Positions 7,684 to 16,147 of a stretch of 48,103 nt of DNA are shown piece after piece. Location: positions 1-48,103 of the forward strand of contig CAJVWU010000023.1 in the NCBI GenBank assembly GCA_913009755.1, read 5' to 3'. A program made the position numbers and the translations under genes. The first letter of the stretch is position 1. Each line of letters opens with the position of its first letter. The stretch is from an uncultured Bacteroidia bacterium. Its GTDB lineage: Bacteria; Bacteroidota; Bacteroidia; Bacteroidales; F082. The notes below the pieces were generated by a model. It was not told the DNA's origin. It ran no database searches and saw only the letters and a list, made by a program, of their open reading frames with translations.

Positions 7684-10416
7684 TCAATTCCCATATCTAA
7701 ACCCCAGCCCGGTCCGGCGTCCTGGCTCTTCAATTTTAAATTCCTGCACATCTTTCAAAACCAGTTTGTTCATAGCTTCTGCCGTTCGTTTTGTTTTGGG
7801 CAAAGAAGCCATTCTCAATTCCTGGTTCCGGTGGGCTTTTTCCACCATCTTCCTGACCGAACGGGCATTGCCGAAAAATTTATCGCGATTGGCATACAAC
7901 GAGGACAAATATTTTTTGATATGTGCTGCGGCTTCCTTGTCGGGTTTGAGCGACCGTTGCCCAAACATCATCAATGCAATGGCATAAAGTTCTTCTTCGG
8001 TAAAATCCTTAAACTGAAAGGTGCGGTCGAAACGGGACTTGAGGCCCGGATTGGATTCGAGGAACTGTTCCATGTTTTGCGTGTACCCGGCAACAATCAG
8101 CCCGAAACTTTTCCGTTTGTCTTCCATTTGTTTGATCAGCGTAGCCACCGCCTTTTTTCCAAATTCATTGTTACGGCCCTCCGTCAGGGCATAAGCCTCA
8201 TCAATGAATAAAATACCCCCCTGTGCCCGCTGAATCAAATCCATTGTTTTTTTTGTCGTTTGTCCAACATATCCGGCCACCAGGTCACTGCCGTCGGCAT
8301 CAATCAAATGGCCCCTTTCCAGCAAACCCAGCGCTTTGTAAAACTTGCCCATGATCCGGGCAACCGTTGTTTTTCCCGTTCCCGGATTACCGGTAAATAC
8401 ACTGTGCATCGAAAAGACTTTCAACAGGTCACGTTCCATTTCCTTGTAATACCGGGCCAGTTTAACCAAATCATAAACTTCCTGTTTTATGTTATCCAGG
8501 CCGGTCAGTTTGTCCAGTTCCGCCTGGGCTTCTTTTAAAAGTTCCTGATCAATGGGCAATTTCAGTATTTTTTCATCCTTGATAACGCTAACGTCTTCAA
8601 TATCTTCTTTTTGAATTTCAGAAAGCTGTTTTTTTGTAAGATCATCAGTATCTTCATTTTTTATCAGGCGGATGCCGAGGTTCATTTTCGCTTCATCAAC
8701 CAGGGCATGGGCAAAGCGGGCATTGCCAAAAGTGCGGTCGCGCTTCCGGTAAGCATTGGTAACAATCTTTTCAATTTCTTTGTTTGCCCCTGCTGAGAAA
8801 TAAACATCGCGTTCTTTGGCTGCATATTCTGCAATCCGCACCAGTTCGTCAGGTGTATAGTCCTCAAAATGAAAATGATTCCTGAACCTGGATTTCAACC
8901 CCGGATTGGAATTGAGAAAAGACTCCATTTCTTTGGGATAGCCTGCAACCATAATGGCGATATCCCCTTCCCCGTCACTCATCTCGGTAATTAATGCGGC
9001 TACGGCCTCGGGGCCAAAATCGCCACCACCCCCTTCTTTAAAAAGCATGTAGGCTTCGTCAATAAACAAAATGCCCCCACGTGCTTTTTTGATGGCTTCT
9101 TTTGTTGCCGTTCCGGTTTGCCTTACAAAGCCTGATATCAGGTCACTGGCTTCTACCACCTGCACAGGTCCTTTGGACAATAAACCCAAAGCATGGTATA
9201 TTTTCCCCAATAGTTTAACAACCGTTGTTTTGCCTGTTCCCGGGTTTCCCGTAAAGACAGCATGCAATGAAATTTCTTCATCTTCTTTAAAGCCTTTTTC
9301 TTCACGGATTTGTAAATAGCTCAGATAGTCAACGTATTCGCGTATCTTTTCTTTAATTTTTTCCAGCCCGATCAGCTTATCCAGATCAAGCATGATTTCT
9401 TCCAGCGGCATGTCATCAACGACAATCTCCGGCTGATCCGTTTCGGTTGAATTATCGGATTCGGAAGAAGTTTCGACGGCTTTTTCCGTTTCATCATTTA
9501 CTTCTTCTTTAGATTCAGTAATCGTTACCCCACGCAAATTAGGCTGGAATTGGGCTGATACATCTTCGTTCAGCAACGCCTCATAATCGCTGATGCGTTC
9601 AACAAACTCCGTTCCGATACCAAAAGGGATGATGGCCACAACCGTATCCATAAACAACACCTCCATGGTGTAATTGTCTTCAATCCATGAACCCGGGTCG
9701 CGGGTTCCCCATCCCGAGCTGACAGTAAACGTTTCCCCCACCTCCTTTTCCGGGGTGATGAGCAACATCGTATCGCTGGAACCAATCAATTGGCCGGTGT
9801 CATCGTATATATTAAAGAACAACTCACACAACCATTCTTCGGTCAGCTTATTGGAAAACCGGAGTTCCCCCATGATATAACGGGTTTTGTTCATGTCAAA
9901 CTTTTTGTAATAATTGCGTTTGTCAATGTCCACGTCACCATAAGGTGCTTCATAAGTACGAAGTGTTAAAACATCAAAATACGGATTTTTACCCCCCGAA
10001 ACCAGGCCATGGTCTTCGATATAAAAATCAGCCGTTCCCACCAGTTCATCCTCAATGTAAGCTTCCCAGATGTAATGGCCTTTCTGCCAGTATTTACCGT
10101 ATTCATCATTCCCCCAGCCATAATCAACCCTGATGATGTTTTGGTCAGACGGAACCTCAACCGTTTTGTTTTCAACACAATGTTCGGTGGTATTCTTTCC
10201 ATCGTCAACGGTAAACGCTTTCAAAACAATGTTGGCTTCCCAGTCTTTCTCGTCAAACAGTTTATTGTAAAACTCAAGTTCAACACTTAAATAATTAAGC
10301 TCCAGGCGGTCGTAAACCTTTCTGAACTTTTTAACATTGCTCACCACCCTACTCCATGAATACGGGTGAAGGCTTTTGAATTTGTAATTCTTATTCTTCT
10401 TTTTTCCTAACATCAT
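7684..10416 (-). CDS. Tandem CbbX/SpoVK-like AAA+ ATPase with duplicated N-terminal beta domain
   Basis: The preferred start is the ATG at 10416 (910 residues), because the in-frame TTG at 10446 lies inside the TATATTTG promoter box. Residues about 25-280 hold two tandem copies of a roughly 100-residue beta-rich module with matching ELxFxNK, GWG and W-x-Y-x-E/M positions. An acidic linker spans about 300-345. Two AAA+ modules follow, each with Walker A GNPGTGKTT (near 388 and 675), Walker B ILFIDEAY and a GLKSRF arginine-finger segment. This pattern is that of the CbbX/SpoVK/EccA family, hexameric remodelling ATPases. No RuBisCO or ESX genes are nearby, so the client is unknown. It is cytoplasmic and divergently transcribed from the aldehyde dehydrogenase operon. 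Confidence 0.85.
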   Translation of the reverse strand: MMLGKKKNKNYKFKSLHPYSWSRVVSNVKKFRKVYDRLELNYLSVELEFYNKLFDEKDWEANIVLKAFTVDDGKNTTEHCVENKTVEVPSDQNIIRVDYGWGNDEYGKYWQKGHYIWEAYIEDELVGTADFYIEDHGLVSGGKNPYFDVLTLRTYEAPYGDVDIDKRNYYKKFDMNKTRYIMGELRFSNKLTEEWLCELFFNIYDDTGQLIGSSDTMLLITPEKEVGETFTVSSGWGTRDPGSWIEDNYTMEVLFMDTVVAIIPFGIGTEFVERISDYEALLNEDVSAQFQPNLRGVTITESKEEVNDETEKAVETSSESDNSTETDQPEIVVDDMPLEEIMLDLDKLIGLEKIKEKIREYVDYLSYLQIREEKGFKEDEEISLHAVFTGNPGTGKTTVVKLLGKIYHALGLLSKGPVQVVEASDLISGFVRQTGTATKEAIKKARGGILFIDEAYMLFKEGGGGDFGPEAVAALITEMSDGEGDIAIMVAGYPKEMESFLNSNPGLKSRFRNHFHFEDYTPDELVRIAEYAAKERDVYFSAGANKEIEKIVTNAYRKRDRTFGNARFAHALVDEAKMNLGIRLIKNEDTDDLTKKQLSEIQKEDIEDVSVIKDEKILKLPIDQELLKEAQAELDKLTGLDNIKQEVYDLVKLARYYKEMERDLLKVFSMHSVFTGNPGTGKTTVARIMGKFYKALGLLERGHLIDADGSDLVAGYVGQTTKKTMDLIQRAQGGILFIDEAYALTEGRNNEFGKKAVATLIKQMEDKRKSFGLIVAGYTQNMEQFLESNPGLKSRFDRTFQFKDFTEEELYAIALMMFGQRSLKPDKEAAAHIKKYLSSLYANRDKFFGNARSVRKMVEKAHRNQELRMASLPKTKRTAEAMNKLVLKDVQEFKIEEPGRRTGLGFRYGN

Positions 10417-10443
10417 CCGATTAAACTGATTATAACAATTAAA

Positions 10444-10451
10444 CAAATATA
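10444..10451 (-). promoter_or_regulatory. -7 box TATATTTG for the AAA+ gene
   Basis: Reading leftward, TATATTTG fits TAnnTTTG and lies 28 nt before the ATG at 10416. It overlaps the alternative TTG start, which argues against that start. No TTG is present at -33. Confidence 0.5.
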
Positions 10452-10556
10452 AAGATTATATTTTCCTTAATCGATAAAATTTAATTTGGAGAGTATTTTT
10501 CTAAACGGATTACTTTCCGGAGATGCAGTGAATGAGGAATCGGTTTTCAGAATAAA

Positions 10557-10586
10557 TTGTATTTTTACTCATGTTATTTATCTTTA
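10557..10586 (+). promoter_or_regulatory. Promoter of the ALDH/GMC operon
   Basis: TTG (10557-10559), a spacer of exactly 19 nt and TATCTTTA (10579-10586) match the Bacteroidota consensus except for the last base. The first ATG of the operon is at 10631. Confidence 0.6.
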
Positions 10587-10630
10587 ATTAAGCATGAGCA
10601 AAGCCAAACCCTTAAACCAACTTCCCCAAA

Positions 10631-12331
10631 ATGCAAACATTTAAAGACATTGATCAATACATCAACCTTTTACAGGCTGCTAAAAACAGGTGGGCTGTTT
10701 TGCCTGTTGAACAAAAGATTGCCAAACTTCAGGATGTGCGGAACAGAACAGGCCGGCTGGCACAACAGTGGGTTGATTTGTCGGTAAAAAACAAACAGAT
10801 TGAAAAAGGGTCTCCACTGGCTGGTGAGGAATGGAGCACCGGCCCGTGGGCCTTCCTGAAAGCCATTCGTGCTTATATCAAAACACTTGAACATATTCAA
10901 AAGGGAAATCCGGAAATACTCATCAAAAAGATATCCCAAAGAAAAAACGGACAGCTAAAATTGACAGTCTTCCCTTTTGATATTTATGATTCCCTGCTTT
11001 TTAATCAGACCAAAGCAGAAGTCTGGATGCAGGAAGGTGTCTCAAAAAATAACCTCACCGGCCATATCGCCTCCTTTTACCGTCAAAAAGAGCCCAAAGG
11101 CAAAGTAAGCCTTGTGCTTGGTGCCGGCAACGTCAATTCCATTTCTCCTTTAGACGTACTATATAAACTGTTCGTGAAAGGGGAAGTGGTCATCATGAAA
11201 ACAAACCCTGTCAATGACTACCTGGCACCCCTGTTTATAAAAATTGCAGAAACATTGATAAAAGATGATTTTTTGAGAATCGTTACCGGTGACGCCGAAA
11301 CGGGCGAATATCTCACCAGGCATCCCGGCATCGAAACAATCCATGTTACGGGTAGCGAGAAGACATTCAATGCCATTGTTTTCGGGAGAGGGCCCGAAGG
11401 GAAAAAAAGGAAAAAGGAAAACCGCCCTGTGTTGGACCCCGGTAAAACCATCACCGGCGAACTGGGCAATGTGGGGCCTTTGATCGTGGTTCCCGGCCCA
11501 TGGAACAAAGCCGATATCCGTTTTCAGGCTGAAAATATTGTTACCGCCAAGGTGCACAACGGAGGATATAATTGTGTTGCCGCCCAGGTTTTGGTCCTCC
11601 CCGAAAAATGGGACAAATCGGAATCCCTGCTGGATGAAGTTCGTAAACTGTTGAAATCGCTTCCTCCCCGTAAGCCCTTTTATCCGGGAACAACACAACG
11701 CCAACAAGAACTTGTGAAAGTTTATCCAGCCGCCGAGCAAATCGGAGATGATGCCCCGCGAACACTGGTCTCCGGAATAAAACCGGGAAACAACAACGAA
11801 TATGCTTTCACTCATGAATTATTCGGAGCCATGCTGGTCCAGACATACATTAAGGGTGATACTCCATCGGACTACCTTCGTAATGCCATCACTTTTTGTA
11901 ACGAAGAGCTTTACGGAACACTCGGGGCAACCCTGCTTATCCATCCCAAAACCATAAAAGAACTGGGTAATGAGTTCGAAGATCATATTGCAAATCTGAA
12001 ATACGGCGCCATTGGCATAAACATTTGGAACGCCGTAACTTTTATGCTGCCGCAGTGTGCATGGGGAGCTTATCCGGGACATACTTACGATGATATTCAA
12101 AGCGGAATTGGTGTGGTGCACAACAGTCTGATGCTGGACCATACAGAGAAATCGGTACTTTTCGGACCGTTCCGCACATTGCCGAGGGCATTAAACCTGG
12201 CTCCGCCAAAACCACCGTGGTTTGTAACCAACAAAACAGCTCACATGACCACGAAACGGATCACGCAATTTGAGTATGACAGGAAAATATTCCGTTTACC
12301 GCAAATTCTTGTCTCAGCATTGCGGGGTTAA
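10631..12331 (+). CDS. Aldehyde dehydrogenase family protein (acyl-CoA reductase/LuxC-like)
   Basis: The 566-residue protein is a member of the NAD(P)-dependent aldehyde dehydrogenase superfamily. Visible markers are a nucleotide-binding LVLGAGNVNSIS segment (about 158-170), ITGELGNVGP with a likely general-base Glu277, and NGGYNC with the likely catalytic thiol Cys315. A conserved FTHELFG segment follows near 395. The divergent glycine-rich motif and the length (usual ALDH about 480-500) place it closer to acyl-CoA or long-chain aldehyde enzymes than to standard ALDHs. Substrate is unknown. It is followed after 31 nt by a GMC oxidoreductase on the same strand, which suggests alcohol to aldehyde to acid (or the reverse) conversion of one substrate. 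Its own promoter lies at 10557-10586. Confidence 0.8.
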   Translation: MQTFKDIDQYINLLQAAKNRWAVLPVEQKIAKLQDVRNRTGRLAQQWVDLSVKNKQIEKGSPLAGEEWSTGPWAFLKAIRAYIKTLEHIQKGNPEILIKKISQRKNGQLKLTVFPFDIYDSLLFNQTKAEVWMQEGVSKNNLTGHIASFYRQKEPKGKVSLVLGAGNVNSISPLDVLYKLFVKGEVVIMKTNPVNDYLAPLFIKIAETLIKDDFLRIVTGDAETGEYLTRHPGIETIHVTGSEKTFNAIVFGRGPEGKKRKKENRPVLDPGKTITGELGNVGPLIVVPGPWNKADIRFQAENIVTAKVHNGGYNCVAAQVLVLPEKWDKSESLLDEVRKLLKSLPPRKPFYPGTTQRQQELVKVYPAAEQIGDDAPRTLVSGIKPGNNNEYAFTHELFGAMLVQTYIKGDTPSDYLRNAITFCNEELYGTLGATLLIHPKTIKELGNEFEDHIANLKYGAIGINIWNAVTFMLPQCAWGAYPGHTYDDIQSGIGVVHNSLMLDHTEKSVLFGPFRTLPRALNLAPPKPPWFVTNKTAHMTTKRITQFEYDRKIFRLPQILVSALRG

Positions 12332-12362
12332 CAAACGCTTAAAGAAAATAAATGAAGCGCCC

Positions 12363-13991
12363 ATGATTAAATATTTTAAACACATGAAAAACCAGGTTTT
12401 ACAAGAATATGATTACGTAATTATCGGGTCGGGATTTGGCGGATCAGTATCGGCATTGCGATTAACGGAAAAAGGATACAAAATTCTCGTCATCGAGAAA
12501 GGAAAATGGTTTTCCGGCGATGATTTCCCAAAAAACAACTGGCACCTGAAAAGGTGGATGTGGTTGCCTTTCCTTGGATTTTACGGCATCTTCAAACTCA
12601 CCTTTTTCAGACACGTGGGTATTTTGAGCGGAACAGGGGTCGGTGGCGGCTCGCTTGTATATGCCAATACGCTGCCGCGACCCAATTCAACATTCTTTTC
12701 GGGCGGAAACTGGAAGGGGCTGGCCGACTGGGAAAAAGAGCTCGCGCCTCATTACACGGAAGCCGAACGGATGCTGGGAGTGACCCGAAACCCGAAATTC
12801 TTTGATGCCGACCTGGTGCTGAAAGAAGTGGCTAAAAACCTCGGGAAAGAAAAAGAATTTGAAGCCCCCAATGTAGGTGTATTTTTCGGGAAAAACGGCG
12901 GCGTTGACGAAGAAGAAGTGCCCGATCCGTTTTTCAATGGCGAAGGGCCTAACCGCAGCGGTTGTGTTTATTGCGGGCAGTGCATGACCGGCTGCCCCAA
13001 CAATGCCAAAAACTCACTTGACAAAAATTACCTGTACCTGGCACAAAAACACGGGGCACAGATATTGGCAGAAAGAAAAGTGACCGAAGTAAAACCTGCC
13101 GGTAAACCGGACGGTTCGGATGGTTACCTGGTCCGTTTTAAAAGTTCAACAAAACTGATCAAAACCCATCAGACAATTAAAGCAAAAGGGATTATCTTTT
13201 CCGGAGGCGTACTGGGTACGGTACGGCTGCTTCTGGACATGAAAGAGAAGAAACGTCTGCCGCACTTGTCATCACAGGTTGGCGACCATGTCCGCACCAA
13301 TAACGAAAACCTCTCAATGGTCCTGACCTCAAAAAAAGATTTTGATTTCTCCAGGGGGATCGCCATCGGATCCATCTTTCCCCCCGATGAGAACGGCCAC
13401 GTTGAACCTGTACGTTACGGTGAAGGATCGGGATTCTGGAAAATATTCGGAGCACCCATGATCTTTGGAAACACGTTTGGTAACAGGGCAGGTCAATTGC
13501 TGAAATACTTGTTTACCCATCCTGTAAGATGGTTCAGGGTATATTTCACGAAGGACTTTTCAAAACGCTCTGTCATTTTGCTTTTCATGCAGCACCTCGA
13601 CAGCACCATCAAATTCAAAAGGGGCTTGTTCAGCCTGAAATCAACCATGTCCACCGGCCCGAAGCCTACCCCCTTTATGCCCATGGCCAAACGGCTGGCA
13701 GGTGAAATGGAAAAAGTGATTGACGGCAATTCGTTTATGATCAGTACCGATATACTGACCGGAGCCCCTTCAACGGCCCACATTCTCGGGGGCGCCGTTA
13801 TCGGTGAAAATCCGGAGAAAGGCGTTATTGATGTTGACCAGAAAGTTTTTGGTTATCAAAACATGTACGTCTGCGACGGGTCAGCCGTCTCGGCCAATCC
13901 GGGCGTAAATCCATCGCTGTCCATCACGGCCATGACCGAACGGGCCATGAGTAAAATTCCGGAAAAGAAGGATATTAAGGGACTGTTTTAA
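12363..13991 (+). CDS. GMC-family FAD oxidoreductase with ferredoxin-like Cys motif
   Basis: The preferred start is ATG 12363 (542 residues); a longer frame from 12270 would overlap the upstream gene by 62 nt. Residues about 14-30 hold the FAD-binding IIGSGFGGSVSAL motif. A GTGVGGGSL segment near 88 and the C-terminal VCDGSAVSANPGVNPSLS (about 502-520) are typical of cholesterol-oxidase-like GMC enzymes, which oxidise alcohols with O2 or another acceptor. Residues Cys201, 204, 207 and 211 form CxxCxxCxxxCP, the spacing of a 4Fe-4S ferredoxin site. It forms an operon with the aldehyde dehydrogenase upstream, suggesting successive oxidation of an alcohol. There is no signal peptide. Confidence 0.85.
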   Translation: MIKYFKHMKNQVLQEYDYVIIGSGFGGSVSALRLTEKGYKILVIEKGKWFSGDDFPKNNWHLKRWMWLPFLGFYGIFKLTFFRHVGILSGTGVGGGSLVYANTLPRPNSTFFSGGNWKGLADWEKELAPHYTEAERMLGVTRNPKFFDADLVLKEVAKNLGKEKEFEAPNVGVFFGKNGGVDEEEVPDPFFNGEGPNRSGCVYCGQCMTGCPNNAKNSLDKNYLYLAQKHGAQILAERKVTEVKPAGKPDGSDGYLVRFKSSTKLIKTHQTIKAKGIIFSGGVLGTVRLLLDMKEKKRLPHLSSQVGDHVRTNNENLSMVLTSKKDFDFSRGIAIGSIFPPDENGHVEPVRYGEGSGFWKIFGAPMIFGNTFGNRAGQLLKYLFTHPVRWFRVYFTKDFSKRSVILLFMQHLDSTIKFKRGLFSLKSTMSTGPKPTPFMPMAKRLAGEMEKVIDGNSFMISTDILTGAPSTAHILGGAVIGENPEKGVIDVDQKVFGYQNMYVCDGSAVSANPGVNPSLSITAMTERAMSKIPEKKDIKGLF

Positions 13992-14102
13992 CATTATCCC
14001 TGTCCTTAAAGAGGTGCAAAAATTAAACAGATGTGGGAATTTGTGAATTAATCAGGTTAGTATAATAATAAATCAAATTCGTTTTACTGGCGCTTTACTA
14101 TA

Positions 14103-14140
14103 CATAAAAAGGGCTGCAATCTATTGACAGACAACCCTTT
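14103..14140 (-). terminator. Terminator downstream of tRNA(CAU)
   Basis: Reading leftward, AAAGGGTTG (14140-14132) pairs with CAGCCCTTT (14116-14108) with one G.T wobble, and Ts follow. It sits 15 nt past the tRNA 3' end. On the plus strand it may also help to end the GMC operon. Confidence 0.7.
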
Positions 14141-14154
14141 AAATTTCAATCTTG

Positions 14155-14228
14155 TGGGCCCACCAGGACTTGAACCTGGGACCACCTGATTATGAGTCAG
14201 GTGCTCTAACCAACTGAGCTATAGGCCC
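14155..14228 (-). tRNA. tRNA with CAU anticodon (elongator Met or Ile2)
   Basis: A 74-nt cloverleaf can be folded: acceptor GGGCCTA/TGGGCCC, a D-arm containing GCTCAGTTGGTTAGAGC, anticodon arm CTGACTCATAATCAG with anticodon CAU (plus-strand 14192-14194), T-arm CCAGGTTCAAGTCCTGG and discriminator A. CCA is not encoded. CAU occurs in elongator tRNA-Met and in tRNA-Ile2, where TilS changes C34 to lysidine. I cannot separate these by eye, though Ile2 is plausible. Confidence 0.93.
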
Positions 14229-14255
14229 GGTTTACCGTAAGTAAAATTCGGAATG

Positions 14256-14285
14256 CAAAATTACATAATCAAGCTGAATTAGCAA
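14256..14285 (-). promoter_or_regulatory. Promoter of tRNA(CAU)
   Basis: Leftward TTG (14285-14283), a spacer of exactly 19 nt and TAATTTTG (14263-14256) form a full Bacteroidota promoter 27 nt upstream of the tRNA 5' end. Confidence 0.75.
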
Positions 14286-14440
14286 GATAAACCGTTGAAA
14301 AACTTCTGATAAACGTCAATAGAAAATTTTTGACGAAATTTCACCATAAGACCATGAGATTGTTTTATCGAAAAATGCCTGTTAATATTTATCACTCAAA
14401 TTCAATAATGGAATTAAAATATTTTCATTAGCTTGCCGCC

Positions 14441-15094
14441 ATGAAAACTATGGACATACAAGCAATTATTTTCGACTTTGGTGGTGTTATCCTCGATATA
14501 AATCCCCAACTGACCATGAAAGAATTCGAAAAACTGGGCGCTGCCAAATTGAATGAAGAACAGACCCGGGAGTTTGTTGATAAAATCATTAGAAAATTTG
14601 AAAGGGGAATTTATACGCCTGAAGTCTTCCGGAACAAAGTCAAATCGTTTTTAAATTTTGAGGCCGGTGACCATGAAATTGACGATGCCTGGAATGCATT
14701 GCTTTTTGACATACCGGGTGAAAGAGTAAAGGTCATAGAACATGTCAGGGAGCATTACAGGATTTTTCTGCTCAGCAATTCCAATGAGATTCATTATGAT
14801 TTGTTTGTGAGGGATCTTCAGTTGAGGTTCGGCTATCGCGAATTTGATGATCTGTTTGAAAAATCATACTTTTCATTCGACACGCATTTGACAAAACCCG
14901 ATCCCGAAGCCTTTGAATTTATTATCAATCAACATGAAATGGACCCTTCGAAAACCCTGTTTATTGATGATCATGAAAACAACATCCGGGCAGCTTCAGC
15001 ACTGGGTTTAAAAACCTATTTGCTTAAAGCACCCGAAAGGATACGGGATATTTTTGAAGGAGGAATCCTAAAGGAAGACCTTAAAATCAATTAA
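14441..15094 (+). CDS. HAD superfamily hydrolase (haloacid dehalogenase-like phosphatase)
   Basis: The 217-residue protein has all four HAD motifs: I, FDFGGVILD near residues 11-19 with the nucleophilic Asp; II, LLSNSNE with Ser; III, the Lys of LTKPDPEAF; IV, FIDDHENN. A helical cap lies between motifs I and II (about 20-95), as in subfamily IA. The DFGGV variant (Gly-Gly for Asp-Gly) is common in the epoxide-hydrolase-N/YihX-like group, which dephosphorylates small sugar phosphates such as glucose-1-phosphate. The substrate here is not known. The gene converges on dusB and overlaps it by 4 nt. A second in-frame ATG at 14450 is possible. Confidence 0.85.
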   Translation: MKTMDIQAIIFDFGGVILDINPQLTMKEFEKLGAAKLNEEQTREFVDKIIRKFERGIYTPEVFRNKVKSFLNFEAGDHEIDDAWNALLFDIPGERVKVIEHVREHYRIFLLSNSNEIHYDLFVRDLQLRFGYREFDDLFEKSYFSFDTHLTKPDPEAFEFIINQHEMDPSKTLFIDDHENNIRAASALGLKTYLLKAPERIRDIFEGGILKEDLKIN

Positions 15095-16068
15095 CGGTAG
15101 AACTGTCTGACATCTTCCAAAATCGCTTTTACATCAACAAACAAAACCGTTTCCATCAAACGTTGCCTGAAAATTTTAAAATTGGGATAATTCTTAAAAT
15201 AACCCGACCAGTGTTTTCTCATTTCCAGTACGCCCCTTCTCTCCCCTTTCCATTCCACTGATTTTTCCAGATGGATGAGGCTGATTTCTATCCTTTCACG
15301 GATATCGGGCGAGGGCAACAGCTCACCGGTTTCCAGATAATGTTTTATTTCCCTGAATATCCATGGATTTCCATAAACTGCCCGGCCAACCATGATGCCG
15401 TCAACAGCATAATTTTCCTTAAACTTTTTAGCCGATTCAGGACTGACAACATCGCCATTGCCGAACACCGGGATATGCATCCCCGGATTGTTCTTCACTT
15501 CGGAAATCAAGGTCCAGTCGGCGGGAATACGCGGTTTTTGTGTCCGTGTGCGGCCGTGTATGGTGATGGCATTGATGCCCACATCCTGTAACCGTTCTGC
15601 AATTTCAACAATATCTTTGTGTTCGTCATCATAGCCTAACCGGGTCTTAACCGTAACTGGCAAATTTACCGATTTGACCACTTCTCTGGTCATTTTTACC
15701 ATTTTGGGAATGTCATTCAATATGCCGGAACCGGCTCCTTTGGCAACGACCTTTTTTACCGGGCACCCATAGTTGATATCAATCAAATCGGGAGCAGCCA
15801 TCTCGGCATACTGTGCAGCCCGGACCATCGAATCAATATCATGCCCGAATATCTGAATCCCGATGGGGTGCTCAAACTCATCAAAATCAAGTTTTTTCAC
15901 ACTTTTATCGGCATCCCTGATCAATCCCTCAGATGAAATAAACTCGGTGTACATCATATCGGCACCCATCATTTTACATACATGTCTGAAAGGGGGATCG
16001 GTAACATCCTCCATGGGTGCCAAAAGAATGGGGAAATCTCCGAGTGATATGTTTCCGATAGTCACCAT
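15091..16068 (-). CDS. dusB: tRNA-dihydrouridine synthase, DusB-like
   Basis: This 325-residue FMN enzyme reduces specific uridines in the tRNA D-loop to dihydrouridine using NADPH. It shows the family pattern in order: APMEDVTDPPFR (residues about 16-27), YTEFISSEGL, IQIFG, then DINYGCPVKKVVAKGAGSGIL with the proton-donor Cys near residue 100. The FMN-phosphate loop NGDV and a GIMVGRAVYGNPWIF segment follow. The C-terminal helical tRNA-binding domain is present, and the length is standard for DusB. Its -7 box lies 41 nt upstream, back to back with that of the divergent CPBP gene. A second Dus-family gene is at 24152-25141. Confidence 0.92.
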   Translation of the reverse strand: MVTIGNISLGDFPILLAPMEDVTDPPFRHVCKMMGADMMYTEFISSEGLIRDADKSVKKLDFDEFEHPIGIQIFGHDIDSMVRAAQYAEMAAPDLIDINYGCPVKKVVAKGAGSGILNDIPKMVKMTREVVKSVNLPVTVKTRLGYDDEHKDIVEIAERLQDVGINAITIHGRTRTQKPRIPADWTLISEVKNNPGMHIPVFGNGDVVSPESAKKFKENYAVDGIMVGRAVYGNPWIFREIKHYLETGELLPSPDIRERIEISLIHLEKSVEWKGERRGVLEMRKHWSGYFKNYPNFKIFRQRLMETVLFVDVKAILEDVRQFYR

Positions 16069-16108
16069 AAATACCAGGGATTCTTTGCTATTAATTTAAA
16101 CGGGGATG

Positions 16109-16116
16109 CAAAAATA
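16109..16116 (-). promoter_or_regulatory. -7 box TATTTTTG for dusB
   Basis: Leftward TATTTTTG fits TAnnTTTG, 41 nt before the dusB ATG. It is separated by a single base from the rightward box at 16118-16125. Confidence 0.45.
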
Positions 16117-16117
16117 T

Positions 16118-16125
16118 TAAATTTG
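16118..16125 (+). promoter_or_regulatory. -7 box TAAATTTG for the CPBP gene
   Basis: TAAATTTG fits TAnnTTTG, 22 nt before the ATG at 16148. It also excludes the in-frame TTG at 16133 as a likely start, since transcription would begin at about that point. Confidence 0.45.
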
Positions 16126-16147
16126 TCCCTTTTTGATAGTAAAGTTG

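Noticed and set aside
8682-8867. Antisense and alternate-frame ORFs inside the AAA+ gene and other large genes
   Set aside because: They follow the codon structure of the real genes in other frames and have no motif of their own.
12270-12362. Longer N-terminus for the GMC oxidoreductase
   Set aside because: Would overlap the ALDH gene by 62 nt and adds a basic stretch that is not part of the FAD-binding fold.
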